From: Sorghum bicolor
Taxonomy: Eukaryota; Streptophyta; Magnoliopsida; Poales; Poaceae
Direction of reading: 5' to 3'
Assembly: GCF_000003195.3 (NCBI RefSeq)
Contig: NC_012870.2
Location: 54,518,049 to 54,582,048 of the forward strand
DNA length: 64,000 bases
A program made the position numbers and the translations under genes. Positions 35,015 through 46,105 of this stretch are shown in pieces. Within the stretch, counting starts at the first letter, position 1. Each line of letters starts with the position of its first letter. Under the pieces are notes generated by a model. The model ran no database searches. It had not been told where the DNA came from and saw only the letters and a list, made by a program, of their open reading frames with translations.

Positions 35015-35465
35015 CACTACACTAAAACATGCAATGACTGCTAGTTGGTTTAGAACTAATAGTGATAGCACAATTGACAGTGACAGACATGGTACTATCA
35101 CTATCGGTTGAAGCCATGAACTAATAACCTTTTTTGAGATCATTTAGATTGTCAAATATACAATATAATATTTAAATTGTGTTGTTAAAAGAACTGATTA
35201 TCACTTGATCTCAACTTTCCACTTGATCATTTAGAGTGTTGCGTAGCTTAGCTAATATGGGCATTTGAGAGAATGTGAGTATTGAGGTCTCAGGTTTGAA
35301 TCCTATAAACACAATATTTTCTATCTTTTTATCATCTATCGCTGTCGGCTTCTAGAACTAGCAATAATAAGCCACTCCATCACTGCCAATTGTCCACTAC
35401 TGGATGTGATCCCGGTAGTGATAGGGGGTTTCGACCCAATAATGACTATAAAATTTGGTGTAGTG
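35015..35465. mobile_element. CACTA MITE, 451 bp, TSD TGT
   Basis: Left end CACTACACTAAAACATGC, right end complementary to CACTACACCAAATTTTAT, flanked by TGT on both sides (35012-35014 and 35466-35468). Subterminal AGTGATAG/CTATCACT motifs occur in both orientations. No coding sequence. Confidence 0.8.
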
Positions 35466-35468
35466 TGT

Positions 35469-36047
35469 TAAAAAGGTTGTACTAACAATCTATATGTTGT
35501 TCGCATACAACCGTCCCTAAAAACTCTCAGAATTCCATATACACATCATGAAAAATGCTATGCAAATATTTTTAGATTGATCATATCAAGCCAATTCCAA
35601 GCCGTTCCATATGTCTCTATTTTCAGTTGATCAATCATATTGAGTATCACATGAGGTTCCTAGAGACGATGAGAACACACACAACCTCAGTGATTGTAGC
35701 TAGTACAGGCAAGTTGTGGCGTGTGGCTTGGAGGCAGGGCGAACTAATCTTTTTGTCATGTGGCTCTATTGATCTAGACCTCGTCTGACGTGAGCCGTCC
35801 CACAACTAATAAGAACAATAATAGGTCCAATCTATTACTAGGCATATTAACCATATGAAATTGGAAAAGATATAATAAAAGAATAAGTTGGGTTGCACTC
35901 GACCACCCAATAAGAAGAAGAAGCCTACCATAGCACAGAGACACTCAGTCTCAAGACCCAGGTGCGACTATTGTAGCCCTTACTATAATATTTGTTTTTC
36001 CCCTCCCTTATACCTTTGACCAATCTAGGTCAAAAAATTACATGATC
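35469..36047. other. Interior-like sequence left of reversed copia LTR
   Basis: No ORF recognised. It lies on the internal side of the reversed PBS at 36048-36060, so part may be a retroelement leader. Confidence 0.35.
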
Positions 36048-36060
36048 GACTCTGATACCA
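36048..36060 (-). other. Reversed primer binding site
   Basis: The plus strand reads GACTCTGATACCA, the complement of TGGTATCAGAGTC, a copia PBS for initiator tRNA-Met. It indicates a minus-oriented element whose LTR lies at higher coordinates. Confidence 0.65.
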
Positions 36061-36500
36061 CTTTAGGGGAACAACCGGGTATGCTACACTAGCACAATAC
36101 ATAACTTACCGCGTTCAACTAAGACAACATGCGATTAGGAGATCATAGATCATTACCACTTTGATATAGTGGAAGCAAGCGTACGTCCTCGTGCGCGGCA
36201 GTAGCAACATGACCAACCTTGTCCATCTGCCTCGCGTTTGTCACCAATACGTCTGGAGGGGGAATGTTGTATGTCGGTGTGCTAGCACTGGGCTTGTGTT
36301 GAGATGAAAAGAGGGGCGACAACTATGGTATAGGGGAGGGTGAGCACATCTCTTCCATTCCATGACGTCGTCCCTCGTTATATAGACTTTACTAATGGGC
36401 TTGTACAAGAGAGGCCTATTAGGACTTGATGGATCAACATCCTGTTTTGACCCATTTATTGATTCAATCCACAATGGTTAGGATTATCTCTTAGACACAT
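36061..36500 (-). repeat. Copia LTR remnant (minus strand)
   Basis: Follows the reversed PBS. On the minus strand it contains TATATAACGAGGGACGACG (about 36364-36382), a TATA-like signal, and a typical LTR U3 with ATGGGTCAAAACAGGATG. The minus ORF at 36474-36241 is a by-product of this LTR. Outer boundary uncertain. Confidence 0.5.
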
Positions 36501-37289
36501 CACCAATACTTTTCACCAACTAATAGTAGCAAGCCCTAATTTAATGAAGACTAAAAAAATGTTTCATCTATGTTAACATCTACTACGTACATCTACATAG
36601 GCATCCATGTCGAATTCATCCTTTGGTCAGTTTGGAAACTCTAATATAATTCTGCACTAATTGAGATAGTGATCATGTTGTAGGCTAAGTTAAAATCAAG
36701 TTTACGTCTAAGAACTGTTTCGATAGCTTATACTACTAGACCAAGTAAACATAGCAGCTTTATTTTATTTTAAGATTTTGCTGGGCAAAACGATCCCGTT
36801 CCAGCTAGGTTTGTCTGGACTGGTAATCATATCAAGTCCGTTTTATTTTAGGACGACCACGGTTGCAGGCAAGCTCAGGTCTCGGACAATCATCCTACTA
36901 CTCCATAGGCCAGCAAAGCAAACACGAACTAGCCAACATCATTTGCGCGTGAGCGTGTATATATATATTTGCATGATACTCCATTTGAATCGAATATATA
37001 TATGCTGATTGGACTCACTCTGACAGCGACAGGGCACCACCGGCCGATCAGGTGGGGAGCTTGAGACGATGCTGCGCCTGAATCGCGTTGACTAGTAATT
37101 TAATTATCACTACTGTACTACTAATTAAGCAGTATATGGAGTAATATATAAATCCATACAACGTACACATAGACAGTGACGACATCATGCATGATATATG
37201 TGCGCGTGCGGGGTTTCTTCTAGCTGCTGTAATCAACTGGTAACTACTCGATGCTTCTCACAGGCAGATTGGGGTGAATTATCATTACC
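36501..37289. other. Upstream region of VQ2
   Basis: No gene. It contains AT-rich segments with TATATATATA at 36958-36967 and the presumed promoter of VQ2. I could not define discrete motifs beyond the TATA box. Confidence 0.4.
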
Positions 37290-37297
37290 TATATATA
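37290..37297 (+). promoter_or_regulatory. TATA box of VQ2
   Basis: TATATATA 139 bp before the ATG at 37429. Confidence 0.6.
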
Positions 37298-37428
37298 GCA
37301 ATAATATACCGATAGCTTCACCGAGGAGAGTTTCATCAATCAGTAGTACGTTAGCTACAAGCAGTGTCTTCTTAGTTCTTACCAACACTTAATTGGTGCA
37401 AAACAGAACATAACAAACATACACACAA

Positions 37429-37929
37429 ATGGATCAGGGCAATTACAAGAACACAGCAGATGACGAACTGGGCCAGAGACTGCTGCTGCAGCAGCAACGG
37501 CGGCACATCAGCTCAACAAGCTTATTCAAGGCGCCGGAGGAGAGGCCCTACCGGAGGAGGATCAAGCCGCCGGCGACCAAGGTCCACCACGTCCACCCGG
37601 CTCGCTTCCGCCGCTTCGTTCAGAGGCGCACCTGCTGCCCGCTGCCACAACAACAACCCAACGACGCCGACGACGCCACTGCCTCGACCATCTCCATTTC
37701 GGCGACGACAGAGCAAGAACTGCAACGACCACCACCAGATGCTGCTACTGATGGTGGCAGTGATGCAGCTACTGCTGAGGCAGGACGACCCATCGACGCC
37801 ACCCGGAAATCAATGCAGGAGGCTTACATGGCGTGGTGCTCCTCCAACGACATCCCTCTCAGCCCTGGAACCATGGCGGAACTATCATTCACAGTGCATC
37901 CCTGCAACAACAATGGCTATAGCTGCTAG
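37429..37929 (+). CDS. VQ-like protein with divergent motif (VQ2)
   Basis: A 166-aa intronless ORF from ATG 37429 to TAG 37927. The N-terminus is Gln-rich (LLLQQQRRH). A basic region (YRRRIKPPATK) precedes VHHVHPARFRRFVQRRTC at about residues 52-69. This aligns with the VQ core: conserved V-H-P, F-x-x-x-V-Q and T, but the canonical L-T-G is R-T-C. The rest is Ala/Thr/Pro-rich with SMQEAYMAWCSSND at about 127-140, which parallels the MYQDCLDWANADD tail of VQ1. The position between two canonical VQ genes and the similar TATA distance support a real family member. Whether it still binds WRKY domains is open. Overlapping ORFs in other frames are shadows. Confidence 0.75.
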   Translation: MDQGNYKNTADDELGQRLLLQQQRRHISSTSLFKAPEERPYRRRIKPPATKVHHVHPARFRRFVQRRTCCPLPQQQPNDADDATASTISISATTEQELQRPPPDAATDGGSDAATAEAGRPIDATRKSMQEAYMAWCSSNDIPLSPGTMAELSFTVHPCNNNGYSC

Positions 37930-38103
37930 TAATCCTCCTGATGCTGGCCTCTGTCACTAGACCAGGGACAGGTTCATCGTTCGTGCATGAATATTAGCTC
38001 CCTCTGCACCGAGGCATGCAGCCCTCTCTGGCTGTAGAGATGCTACTAGTATGTAACATAACAATGCGTAGTAGTACTTGAGCTTTCATTCTCGACTTGT
38101 TCT
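37930..38103 (+). other. Likely 3' untranslated region of VQ2
   Basis: Sequence after the stop without ORFs. No clear AATAAA; ATGTAACATAACAATG near 38049 may belong to the end region. Confidence 0.35.
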
Positions 38104-38286
38104 CATAGTTATAGGACCGGACCGGACCGGCGGTTGGACCGCTAAAAGACTGAACCAGAGCTTAAACCGGTCCGGTTCACTTAAAAGTCCGTCTATACAA
38201 TCGAACCGACAAAAACCAGTTGAACCGGCCGGTTTTTTGTGGAACCGATGAACCGGCCGGTTCCATTCAAACCGTCCCGTTCCGTA
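38104..38286. repeat. CCGG-rich palindromic repeat block
   Basis: Dense in GGACCGG, AACCGGTCCGGTT and GAACCGGCCGGTT, which are self-complementary or complementary to each other. Sequences like this recur in grass genomes as short repeats, but I cannot assign a family. It could fold strongly in RNA. Confidence 0.5.
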
Positions 38287-38472
38287 ATGGCGCTTGCTAT
38301 TTCAACTGCAGTTTTCTTGTGCTGCGTGGTGCTGGCCAGCGGAGTGCATGCACGTGGCATCAATGGGCCCCCTAGCTGTTCCTCATTTTTTTTGAATGTT
38401 ACGCTGGTGGAGTGCATGGCTGGATTGGCTGCATGCAGCTGCCATTGGCTGCTCCTAAGTTTGATTGTTTGA
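38287..38472 (+). CDS. Possible small secreted peptide ORF (61 aa)
   Basis: ATG 38287 to stop 38470-38472. The N-terminus MALAISTAVFLCCVVLASG followed by VHA-RG looks like a signal peptide with cleavage after VHA. The remainder is 38 residues, Cys-containing and hydrophobic at the end, with no recognised family. There is no evidence of transcription and it abuts a repeat block, so it may be chance or a fragment of a secreted-protein gene. Confidence 0.2.
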   Translation: MALAISTAVFLCCVVLASGVHARGINGPPSCSSFFLNVTLVECMAGLAACSCHWLLLSLIV

Positions 38473-38827
38473 ATGTTTCATGGGTCATGGTGCTTGGTAG
38501 CGCTAGCGTCAGCACAATTTTTTAAATTTTAAATTTTTATAATTTTTTAAATAAGATCCAAATTATATAAATAATATATCTATTTTGATTGTCATAACGA
38601 GCTCTTCGCAATAGTACACTCCATTTTAGCATTCAAGATTATTTTGCAATGGTGAATATTTTAATTACTATTCTAGTCATTCCACTTTGAATTATCACAA
38701 CGAGATTGTTCACACACTTGATGTTTTGAATTTAAGAACATGTCATGTATTTGGATAATTGGATCTGCATGTGTAACTTTATGCTTGTACAATTAAATTA
38801 TGTTTTTTACCATCTATTATTTATTAG
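38473..38827. other. AT-rich intergenic sequence
   Basis: No gene. 38515-38580 is almost pure A/T. Confidence 0.4.

Positions 38828-38906
<79 letters not shown>
38828..38906. repeat. (TA)n microsatellite before assembly gap
   Basis: About 39 TA units running directly into the run of N. The true length is unknown. Confidence 0.9.
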
Positions 38907-39505
38907 NNNNNNNNNNNNNNNNNNNNNNNNNNNNNNNNNNNNNNNNNNNNNNNNNNNNNNNNNNNNNNNNNNNNNNNNNNNNNNNNNNNNNNNNNNNNNN
39001 NNNNNNNNNNNNNNNNNNNNNNNNNNNNNNNNNNNNNNNNNNNNNNNNNNNNNNNNNNNNNNNNNNNNNNNNNNNNNNNNNNNNNNNNNNNNNNNNNNNN
39101 NNNNNNNNNNNNNNNNNNNNNNNNNNNNNNNNNNNNNNNNNNNNNNNNNNNNNNNNNNNNNNNNNNNNNNNNNNNNNNNNNNNNNNNNNNNNNNNNNNNN
39201 NNNNNNNNNNNNNNNNNNNNNNNNNNNNNNNNNNNNNNNNNNNNNNNNNNNNNNNNNNNNNNNNNNNNNNNNNNNNNNNNNNNNNNNNNNNNNNNNNNNN
39301 NNNNNNNNNNNNNNNNNNNNNNNNNNNNNNNNNNNNNNNNNNNNNNNNNNNNNNNNNNNNNNNNNNNNNNNNNNNNNNNNNNNNNNNNNNNNNNNNNNNN
39401 NNNNNNNNNNNNNNNNNNNNNNNNNNNNNNNNNNNNNNNNNNNNNNNNNNNNNNNNNNNNNNNNNNNNNNNNNNNNNNNNNNNNNNNNNNNNNNNNNNNN
39501 NNNNN
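38907..39505. other. Assembly gap (599 N)
   Basis: Unsequenced bases. ORFs called across it are artefacts. Confidence 0.99.
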
Positions 39506-39530
39506 TGCAGCTGGTGTTATTTTCGTATTT

Positions 39531-39699
39531 GCATATTCATGGACCAAGGTGGCACAGGTCGACAAGTTTAGGGGCATTTTTTCGCGTTTGCAAGTTCATA
39601 GACCAAAGTGGCACAGACGGACAAGTTCAGGGGTCACTTTTTCGGGTTTGCAAGTTCATGGACCAAAGTGGCACAGACTGACAAGTTAAAGGGCTGCCA
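39531..39699 (+). repeat. ~60-bp tandem repeat, about three copies
   Basis: Units start at 39531, 39590 and 39650 with GCAAGTTCATGGACCAAAG and continue GTGGCACAGAC-GACAAGTT-AGGGG. The array may continue leftward into the gap. Confidence 0.75.
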
Positions 39700-39957
39700 G
39701 TGTATTTTACTCTTGATTTTTTGTTGACTCCCACCAGAATATAATAGGGAACAGGGTGAAGCGGGGTCTCTCTCTCTCTTTTTTTTTTAGCTCGTAGCTC
39801 CTAGTATAAATGGTTAAGTGATTCTCTCTTGATCCCCACCTGAATCAGTTAACATTTCGAGTGTTTGACTTGTTGGGAGCGATTCTCTTCGGAAAAGCTA
39901 AAGTTGGAGCTATCCCAAACGGCCTTTTAACTTTTTAATGCTTTAACCATAATAATC
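39700..39957. other. Short spacer before the LINE
   Basis: No gene. The stretch at 39875-39928 (GGAGCGATTCTCTTCGG, then CTATCCCAAACGGCC) resembles a MITE end. Confidence 0.35.
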
Positions 39958-39996
39958 AGAACGAGGTAGCTGAGAATGCTTTAACTTTTTAAAGGG

Positions 39997-41735
39997 CCTA
40001 TCCCCTTCGAGAACCTCTTCTTTGATTTTATTAAACATGATGAAGGCAGGAATGCGCGTAGTGTGCTGTTTAACTCTGAATGCTGGATTATGATGTTGGG
40101 CTTTCCGCCTAATTTCCAAGAGGAGCAGTTCTTCCAGGATGCTATTGGGTCTTATGGCAAACTTCTTTTCTGGTAGAAGGAAAGAAGCAGCCTAACTAGG
40201 TCAATCATCAGAGCTAGAGTTATTGATGCTCAGTCGGTCCCCCACTTTGTGGTCTTCTCTGAGTCACCTGGTTTCGAGGGTAGATCATGGACTGTGCAGT
40301 GTGAGATTCTTCAGAATAATTTGCTTGGTGCTGAACTTCCTGATGAAGAGCCAGTTCCTAATCAGCCAATTGCAGGGCTGCCATTTGATTTCTTCGGCCT
40401 GGGACAGCCTGGTATTGGGCTAGATCTGAATGTAGCCCAGGATGATGAAGATGAACAGAACAATCTGGGCTTGCAGGCCCAGCAAAATTAGGAAGAGGGA
40501 CCAGAGGTGGAAGATGAAAATGATTGGGACCCTTGGGCTGTTGCTGTCCAGCAACATCAGTTGCAACAGCCCCAGGTGCAGGACCTTAACTTGGCTCCCC
40601 AGCAAGTCATGGAAATTGATCTCAATGCTCCTGTTGTGGATGGAGATATTAATCCTCAAGAGGTCATTATTAATCCTCCTCACCCTCTCCCTGGTGGTGA
40701 TTTCCTGGAGCTAAATGACTTTCTGCAGGGCAATAACTTTGCTGAGGAACTCTTGATTCAGCATGAGATCCCTATCCCTGGTCAGAATGAACTCAACTTG
40801 CTTGCCTTAGCAGATGAAGAAATGCTAGTGCAGGCTCCTCTCCTTCCTGTTAATCCTGTTAATGTCCTGGATGAGGAAGTCCCCCTGACCAGATGATGGA
40901 TTTTGATGAAAATGGCCTCCCAATGAACATTGATGCTGAGGAGATTCAGAATGAGGTAGCTGAGAATGCTTTTGGCAATAATGTGCTGAATGTTGGCATG
41001 GTCCTAATCCGACAGGGTGGTCCTGACCCAGTTTTTTCTGCAAGAGAGGAGAGGCTCAGAATTGCTGAATCTACTAGACTTTGGGCCAAATTCTTCTGCC
41101 CAGGTAAGCCCAACTCTATCACTGTTAGTATTCCTACAGAATGGGCTGAATTCTTTACCAACATGCTTCTGTCACCAGATCAGTTTGAATGGGCCAAAGA
41201 CTTCCTGCAAACAAAAGCTACTAACTGTTTGACAGGTAGGAGTGGTGTTATTGATTTCTCCTTACCTAGTGTTTGCCCTGTCACTCTTGGATCTGATTGC
41301 TCTGTATCAGCTGCACCAGAGGTGGATGGCCTTGGACAGACTGGTGTATTACCTACCCCAGATTCCTCCCCTGCTAAGAAAGGAAAGAGCAAAAGGGAAC
41401 CTCTGCTTGACTCTGAGGTAAGAAGGAGCCCCAGGCTGAAATTAAATTATAATGAATTCAAACCCTCCATCTGTTCTGATAGAAGATGTACATCCTGCTC
41501 CCCACCAACCCTTTCCACTAAAGTGATTAGAAATTTGGGTGTGCAGCTTTGTGGTATGGACCCAGAAGAGCTGAATGATGAGGCCCTAGTGAAGAGCAAG
41601 AAACTGGCGCCCACCTCCAAGAGAAGGAAATCCGAAGTAGCAGATTCAGGGACCAGCCCAAAAGCAGAAACCAAGAAGAATGGAAAGAAGGACAAGGAGG
41701 GAAAGAAGAAGGGTCAGAAGCCCGAGGACGAATGA
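39997..41735 (+). pseudogene. LINE ORF1 (nucleic-acid-binding protein), broken
   Basis: Reads from PIPFENLFFDFIKHDEG without a start codon, so the N-terminus is missing. A DUF4283-like piece (WIMMLGFPPNFQEEQFF) is followed by TAG 40174, then by a segment with VVFSESPGFEGRSW. A second TAG is at 40489. A long acidic, Leu/Gln/Pro-rich region follows. Near 40886 the frame changes by one base, and reading continues from 40893 to TGA 41733 with a Ser/Lys-rich C-terminus (VRRSPRLKLNY, RRCTSCSPPTLSTKVIRNLG). This order is typical of grass L1 ORF1 proteins, which coat the LINE RNA. No CCHC knuckle of the standard spacing is visible. Confidence 0.72.
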
Positions 41736-41816
41736 TGTGCAGTGCTGTTTTTTTGGCTGTTGTGATCCTTGCTAGGCTAGGGACACATTCTTTTGTTGTT
41801 ATCCTCTACTTTGTTA

Positions 41817-44800
41817 ATGAATCATAATAGCTATAGGTCTTGGAAAGTCCTCTCATGGAATGTCAGAGGCATTAATGCTGAATGGAAATGGAATGCTGTG
41901 AGAAACAAGATCTTGCAGTGTGGTTATGACATCTTTTGTTTGCAAGAAACAAAAAAGGAGTGCTTTGACATCAGTTTCCTGAGAAAGTTCAATCCTAATT
42001 GCTTTGATTGTTTTGATTTCCTCCCTTCTGTCGGTGCCTCGGGGGGCATCCTTGTTGCCTGGAAAAGTTCTTGCTTTAGGGGGGAAAAGGTCTCCTTTAA
42101 CGATTTCAACATCTCTTTTGATTTCTCTTCTGCTCATAACAATGTTAGCTGGCTCCTGACCTGTGTCTATGGCCCCTGTACCCCTGAGGGGAAACTACTG
42201 TTCCTAGACTGGATGAAAGGCATTCAGATACCTGATGAGGTAGATTGGTTGCTGCTCGGTGACTTTAATCTCTTCAGAAAGCCTGAAGATAGAAACCGAG
42301 ATGGGGGCAATCTAAATGAAATGCTGTTGTTTAACGAAGCTATCAGTTCTTTAGGGTTGAATGAGATTGTTCTGTAGGGTAGGAAGTTTACCTGGACTAA
42401 TATGCAGACTCCTCCCTTGCTTGAGAAGCTAGACTGGGTTTTCACTTCTTGCAACTGGAATATTTCATTTCCCAGCACTTCTGCTAGAACTCTCGATATG
42501 GTGCCCTCTGATCACACTCCCTGCATTGTGTCTATTTCATCTATGATTCCCAAAAGCAAGGTCTTTAGATTTGAAAATTATTGGCTCCTTTGTGAGGACT
42601 TCTATGGCTTAGTAGCGGATGATAGTGCCAGGTCTCTAACTGCTAAGTTCAAATTACTCAGGAAAAGGCTCAAAGGTTGGCAGGCCAATAAAATTGGGCT
42701 TAGGCAATTAATTACCAACTCTAGGCTTATTATTCATTTTCTGGAGATCATCAGTGATTACAGAGACCTTAGCATTGAGGAATGGAATTTCAGAGCTGGC
42801 CTTAATACCCATCTGCTTAACCTTCTGGAACAACAAAAAATTTTCTGGAAACAAAGGGGTAATGTTAAATGGGTGAAACTTGGAGATGCAGGAACTAAAT
42901 TCTTCCATGCTAATGCCACCTTGAGACATAGACACAACTTGATCAGTGAACTCTTGGGTCCTAATGATACCCTAGTCTCAGATCATCCTAGTAAAGCTGC
43001 TATTCTTTGGGAAGATTTCAAGGTAAGGCTTGGTACTTCTGATTTTGATCAATTTTGGGTAGATCCAAATCTCTTTGTACAGAACAATATCGATTTCGGA
43101 TCTCTTGAAATTCCCTTGTCTCCCCAAGAAATTGATGCAGTTGTGAAAAGCTTGCCTAATGATAAGTCTCCTGGCCCTGATAGTTTTAATAACGAATTCC
43201 TAAAAAAATGTTGGCCCATTGTCAAACAAGATTTCTACAAGCTTTGTGGGGATTTCTTTGATGACAATTTATGCTTGAAGAGCATCAATTCTTCTTTCAT
43301 CACCCTCATCCCCAAAACTGAGAATGCAAGACAGTCAAGTGATTTCAGGCCAATTTCACTCCTCAATTCCTCAGTCAAAATCATCACCAAGATTCTTGCC
43401 AACAGACTCCAGCAGCATATCATCCCTCTGGTTCATAGAAACCAATATGGCTTCATCAAGTCTAGAACCATTCAAGACTGCTTGGCTTGGGCTTTTGAGT
43501 ACTTACACCTCTGTCATCACTCAAAAAAGGAGATTGTCATCATCAAATTGGACTTTGAAAAGGCCTTTGACAAGATTGAACATCAAGCTATGATCACCAT
43601 AATGAGAGCTATGGGCTTTGGTCAGAAATGGCTAAAGTGGGTGGAGGCGATCTTTGCCTCTGGCAGATCTGCAGTTATGCTCAATGGGGTACCTGGCAAG
43701 ACAATTCACTGTAAAAGGGGGGTCAGGCAAGGTGACCCCCTCTCACCCCTCCTGTTTGTCATTGCTGCTGACTTTCTTCAGTCTATGATCAACAAAGCAA
43801 TGGCTATGGGTCAACTCAGGCTACCCATCCCAATGTCTTCAAAAAATGCATTTCCGGTTATTCAGTATGCTGATGACACTTTAATTGTCATGGAGGGTGA
43901 TGCTAAGCAGCTGTTTTTCTTGAAATCCTTACTCAATACTTTTTCCATGTCAACTGGTCTCAAGGTTAATTTCTCCAAGTCTATGATGGTTCCAATTAAT
44001 ATTTCTGCTGAAAAGCTAGATGTGCTTGCTGCTACCTTTGGATGCTCCAAGGGCACTCTTCCTTTTACCTATCTGGGTCTCCCACTTTGCATTGACAGAC
44101 CCAAATTTTAGGATTTTTTACCCCTTGTTAATAAATGTGAGAGAAGATTAGGAGGGATCTCCTCTCTTCTAAGCCAGGTTGGTAGGCTCCAGATTAACAA
44201 TGCAGTGCTCTCTGCTCTCCCCACCTTTTTCATGTGTACCCTGCAGCTCCCTAAAGGGGTTATCAAGCAGATTGACAAGTTCAGAAAGCATTGCCTTTGG
44301 AGAGGATCTGCTATTAACCCAAAATCCATGACCAAGGCTGCCTGGAAATTAGTCTGTGCCCCAAAAGATGAGGGGGGTCTAGGTGTAATTGATTTGGAAA
44401 AACATAATAGAGCCCTTCTTTTGAAAAATCTGTACAAATTCTTCAACAAGTTGGACATCCCCTGGGTCCAACTGGTCTGGGAGAAACATTATAAAAATAG
44501 CAAGCTCCCCAGTCATACTAGGAAGGGCTCTTTTTGGTGGAAAGACATCTTAAAACTTCTCCAAGTTTTCAAGAGCATTGCCAGCCCTCATATCAGCAGT
44601 GGCACCTCAGTTCTTTTCTGGCATGACTCCTGGCTTCATACTGGTCCTCTTGCATCTTCAAATCCAGAATTATTCTCCTTTGTCCGAAACAAGCAAATTA
44701 CAGCCCAAAAAGCCTTTGAGGCAAATGACTTCACTGATTTGGTGCACTTACCCTTGTCCCTCACTGCTTTTCAACAGCTCCAAGAAGTTCAGCAGGCCAT

Positions 44801-45398
44801 CGATGGGATTGCAACCTCGGATGCTAATGACAAGTGGCACTATTGCTGGGGTTCTGATCGATTTGCCTCTGCTAAGGTCTACAGAAGACTCACAGGTCAC
44901 CATCCCATCCATCCTGCGTTCAGATGGCTCTGGAAGAATTGCTGTCAACCAAAGCACAAGGTCTTTTTCTGGCTCCTTCTGAAAGACAGGATGAGCACCA
45001 TGAATATCCTAAGAAGGAGAAATATGCAACTTGACTCCTACACCTGTGCTCTTTGCAATAGTTTAGCGGAAGAGACAGTAGAACATTTGTTCTTAAACTG
45101 CCCCTTTGCTGCTCATTGTTGGAACATGATTCAGGTTGATATTCCTCTCCAGAGCTCCTTCCCTGGCATCATTGATCAAATCAAAGACCAGCTTAATTCT
45201 CCCTTCTTCATGGAAGCCATCATTTTACTGGCCTAGACCATCTGGTCTGCTAGAAATGATCTGATTTTCAAGGGTATCTAAATTTCGATCCCAAACTGCA
45301 GAAGAACTTTGACAAAAGAAGTGGGTCTCTTGCATCATAGGATCAGGTCTAGCTCTCATGATCAGCTTGTTCTTTGGGCTGAAAGCCTAGTTTCTTAG
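41817..45398 (+). pseudogene. LINE ORF2 (endonuclease-reverse transcriptase), four stops
   Basis: One frame, 1193 codons from ATG 41817 to TAG 45396, interrupted by TAG 42375, TAG 44109, TAG 45234 and TAA 45279, with no indels. The endonuclease domain starts WKVLSWNVRGIN and includes CLQETKKE and LLLGDFNLFRKPEDRN, then [12 protein letters not shown]. Reverse transcriptase motifs follow: [66 protein letters not shown] and the catalytic YADD at about 43867. The zf-RVT region has HKVFFWLLLKDRMSTMNILR and CALC...HLFLNC. ORF2 nicks target DNA and copies the LINE RNA. Confidence 0.88.
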
Positions 45399-45546
45399 TA
45401 AATCTAGCTCCCAGCCTTGTTCTAGTTTAGTTTTCCTTTTCTAGTTTAGCTCTTTTGGGCTTCTCTTGTATTTTTCCTCTTTTTTTACTTCTTTAATAAA
45501 GTCGCTGTAGAGGCTCCGGCCTCTCCAGATTTCGTCAAAAAAAAAA

Positions 45547-46105
45547 CTTTGTTGGCGATGGTCATAAACGACACATGTTCAATGTTTTATAGTGCCAATA
45601 ATGCAATTAGTTTTCCTGCAAATGTATAATTCAAAGATACAAAGATCGGTCTCATGTTTGTTTCCCAACAAACTTCAAAAAAGACATTAAAAAAATCAAT
45701 AGGCAATTGCATAAGCATAGACAGCCTTATTGACACATGAGTAAGCAACATACTAACAGACATTACATAGAAACAACTTTGCATCTAAGTGATAACACGT
45801 AGTTCGGTTGCAATGCTCGAACATATTTACTAGTCATCTAAAAATAATTAAAAAGGCACTTGAAGAATAGCTACTGAGATATTATCTTAGTACAAGAAGG
45901 TAAGGTTGCGTCCAGTTGGTACAGTTCCACATGATCACGTAGGTATGTTTTTCAAATTTCGGTAACAGTGCAGGGCATTGTCGAGAGCACGTGACATTTG
46001 GACGGTTCAATCCAATGAATTGATTGAAGCGAAAGAGCATCAAGAAACGAGGAACACCATCTTTACTCATTATTTCCCTTGATGAAATGCGTTGTGGCCT
46101 CTAAT
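45547..46105. other. Intergenic, no gene recognised
   Basis: Only short ORFs on the minus strand without domains. Confidence 0.4.

Larger units (their letters stand above)
39958..45546 (+). mobile_element. Plant L1-type LINE, 5'-truncated
   Basis: ORF1 (5' end missing), ORF2 with endonuclease, reverse transcriptase and zf-RVT regions, a short 3' UTR and a poly(A) tract at 45537-45546. The first 26 bp (39958-39983) nearly copy ORF1 sequence at 40947-40972, giving an irregular 5' junction. ORF2 is in one frame with four premature stops; ORF1 has two stops and one frameshift. The element is inactive but well preserved. Confidence 0.88.

Noticed and set aside
37460..37960. Second 166-aa frame overlapping VQ2
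   Set aside because: Ser/Arg/Pro low-complexity translation out of frame with the VQ-like core.
38745..39689. Long ORFs crossing the run of N on both strands
   Set aside because: Products of translating unknown bases and a TA repeat.
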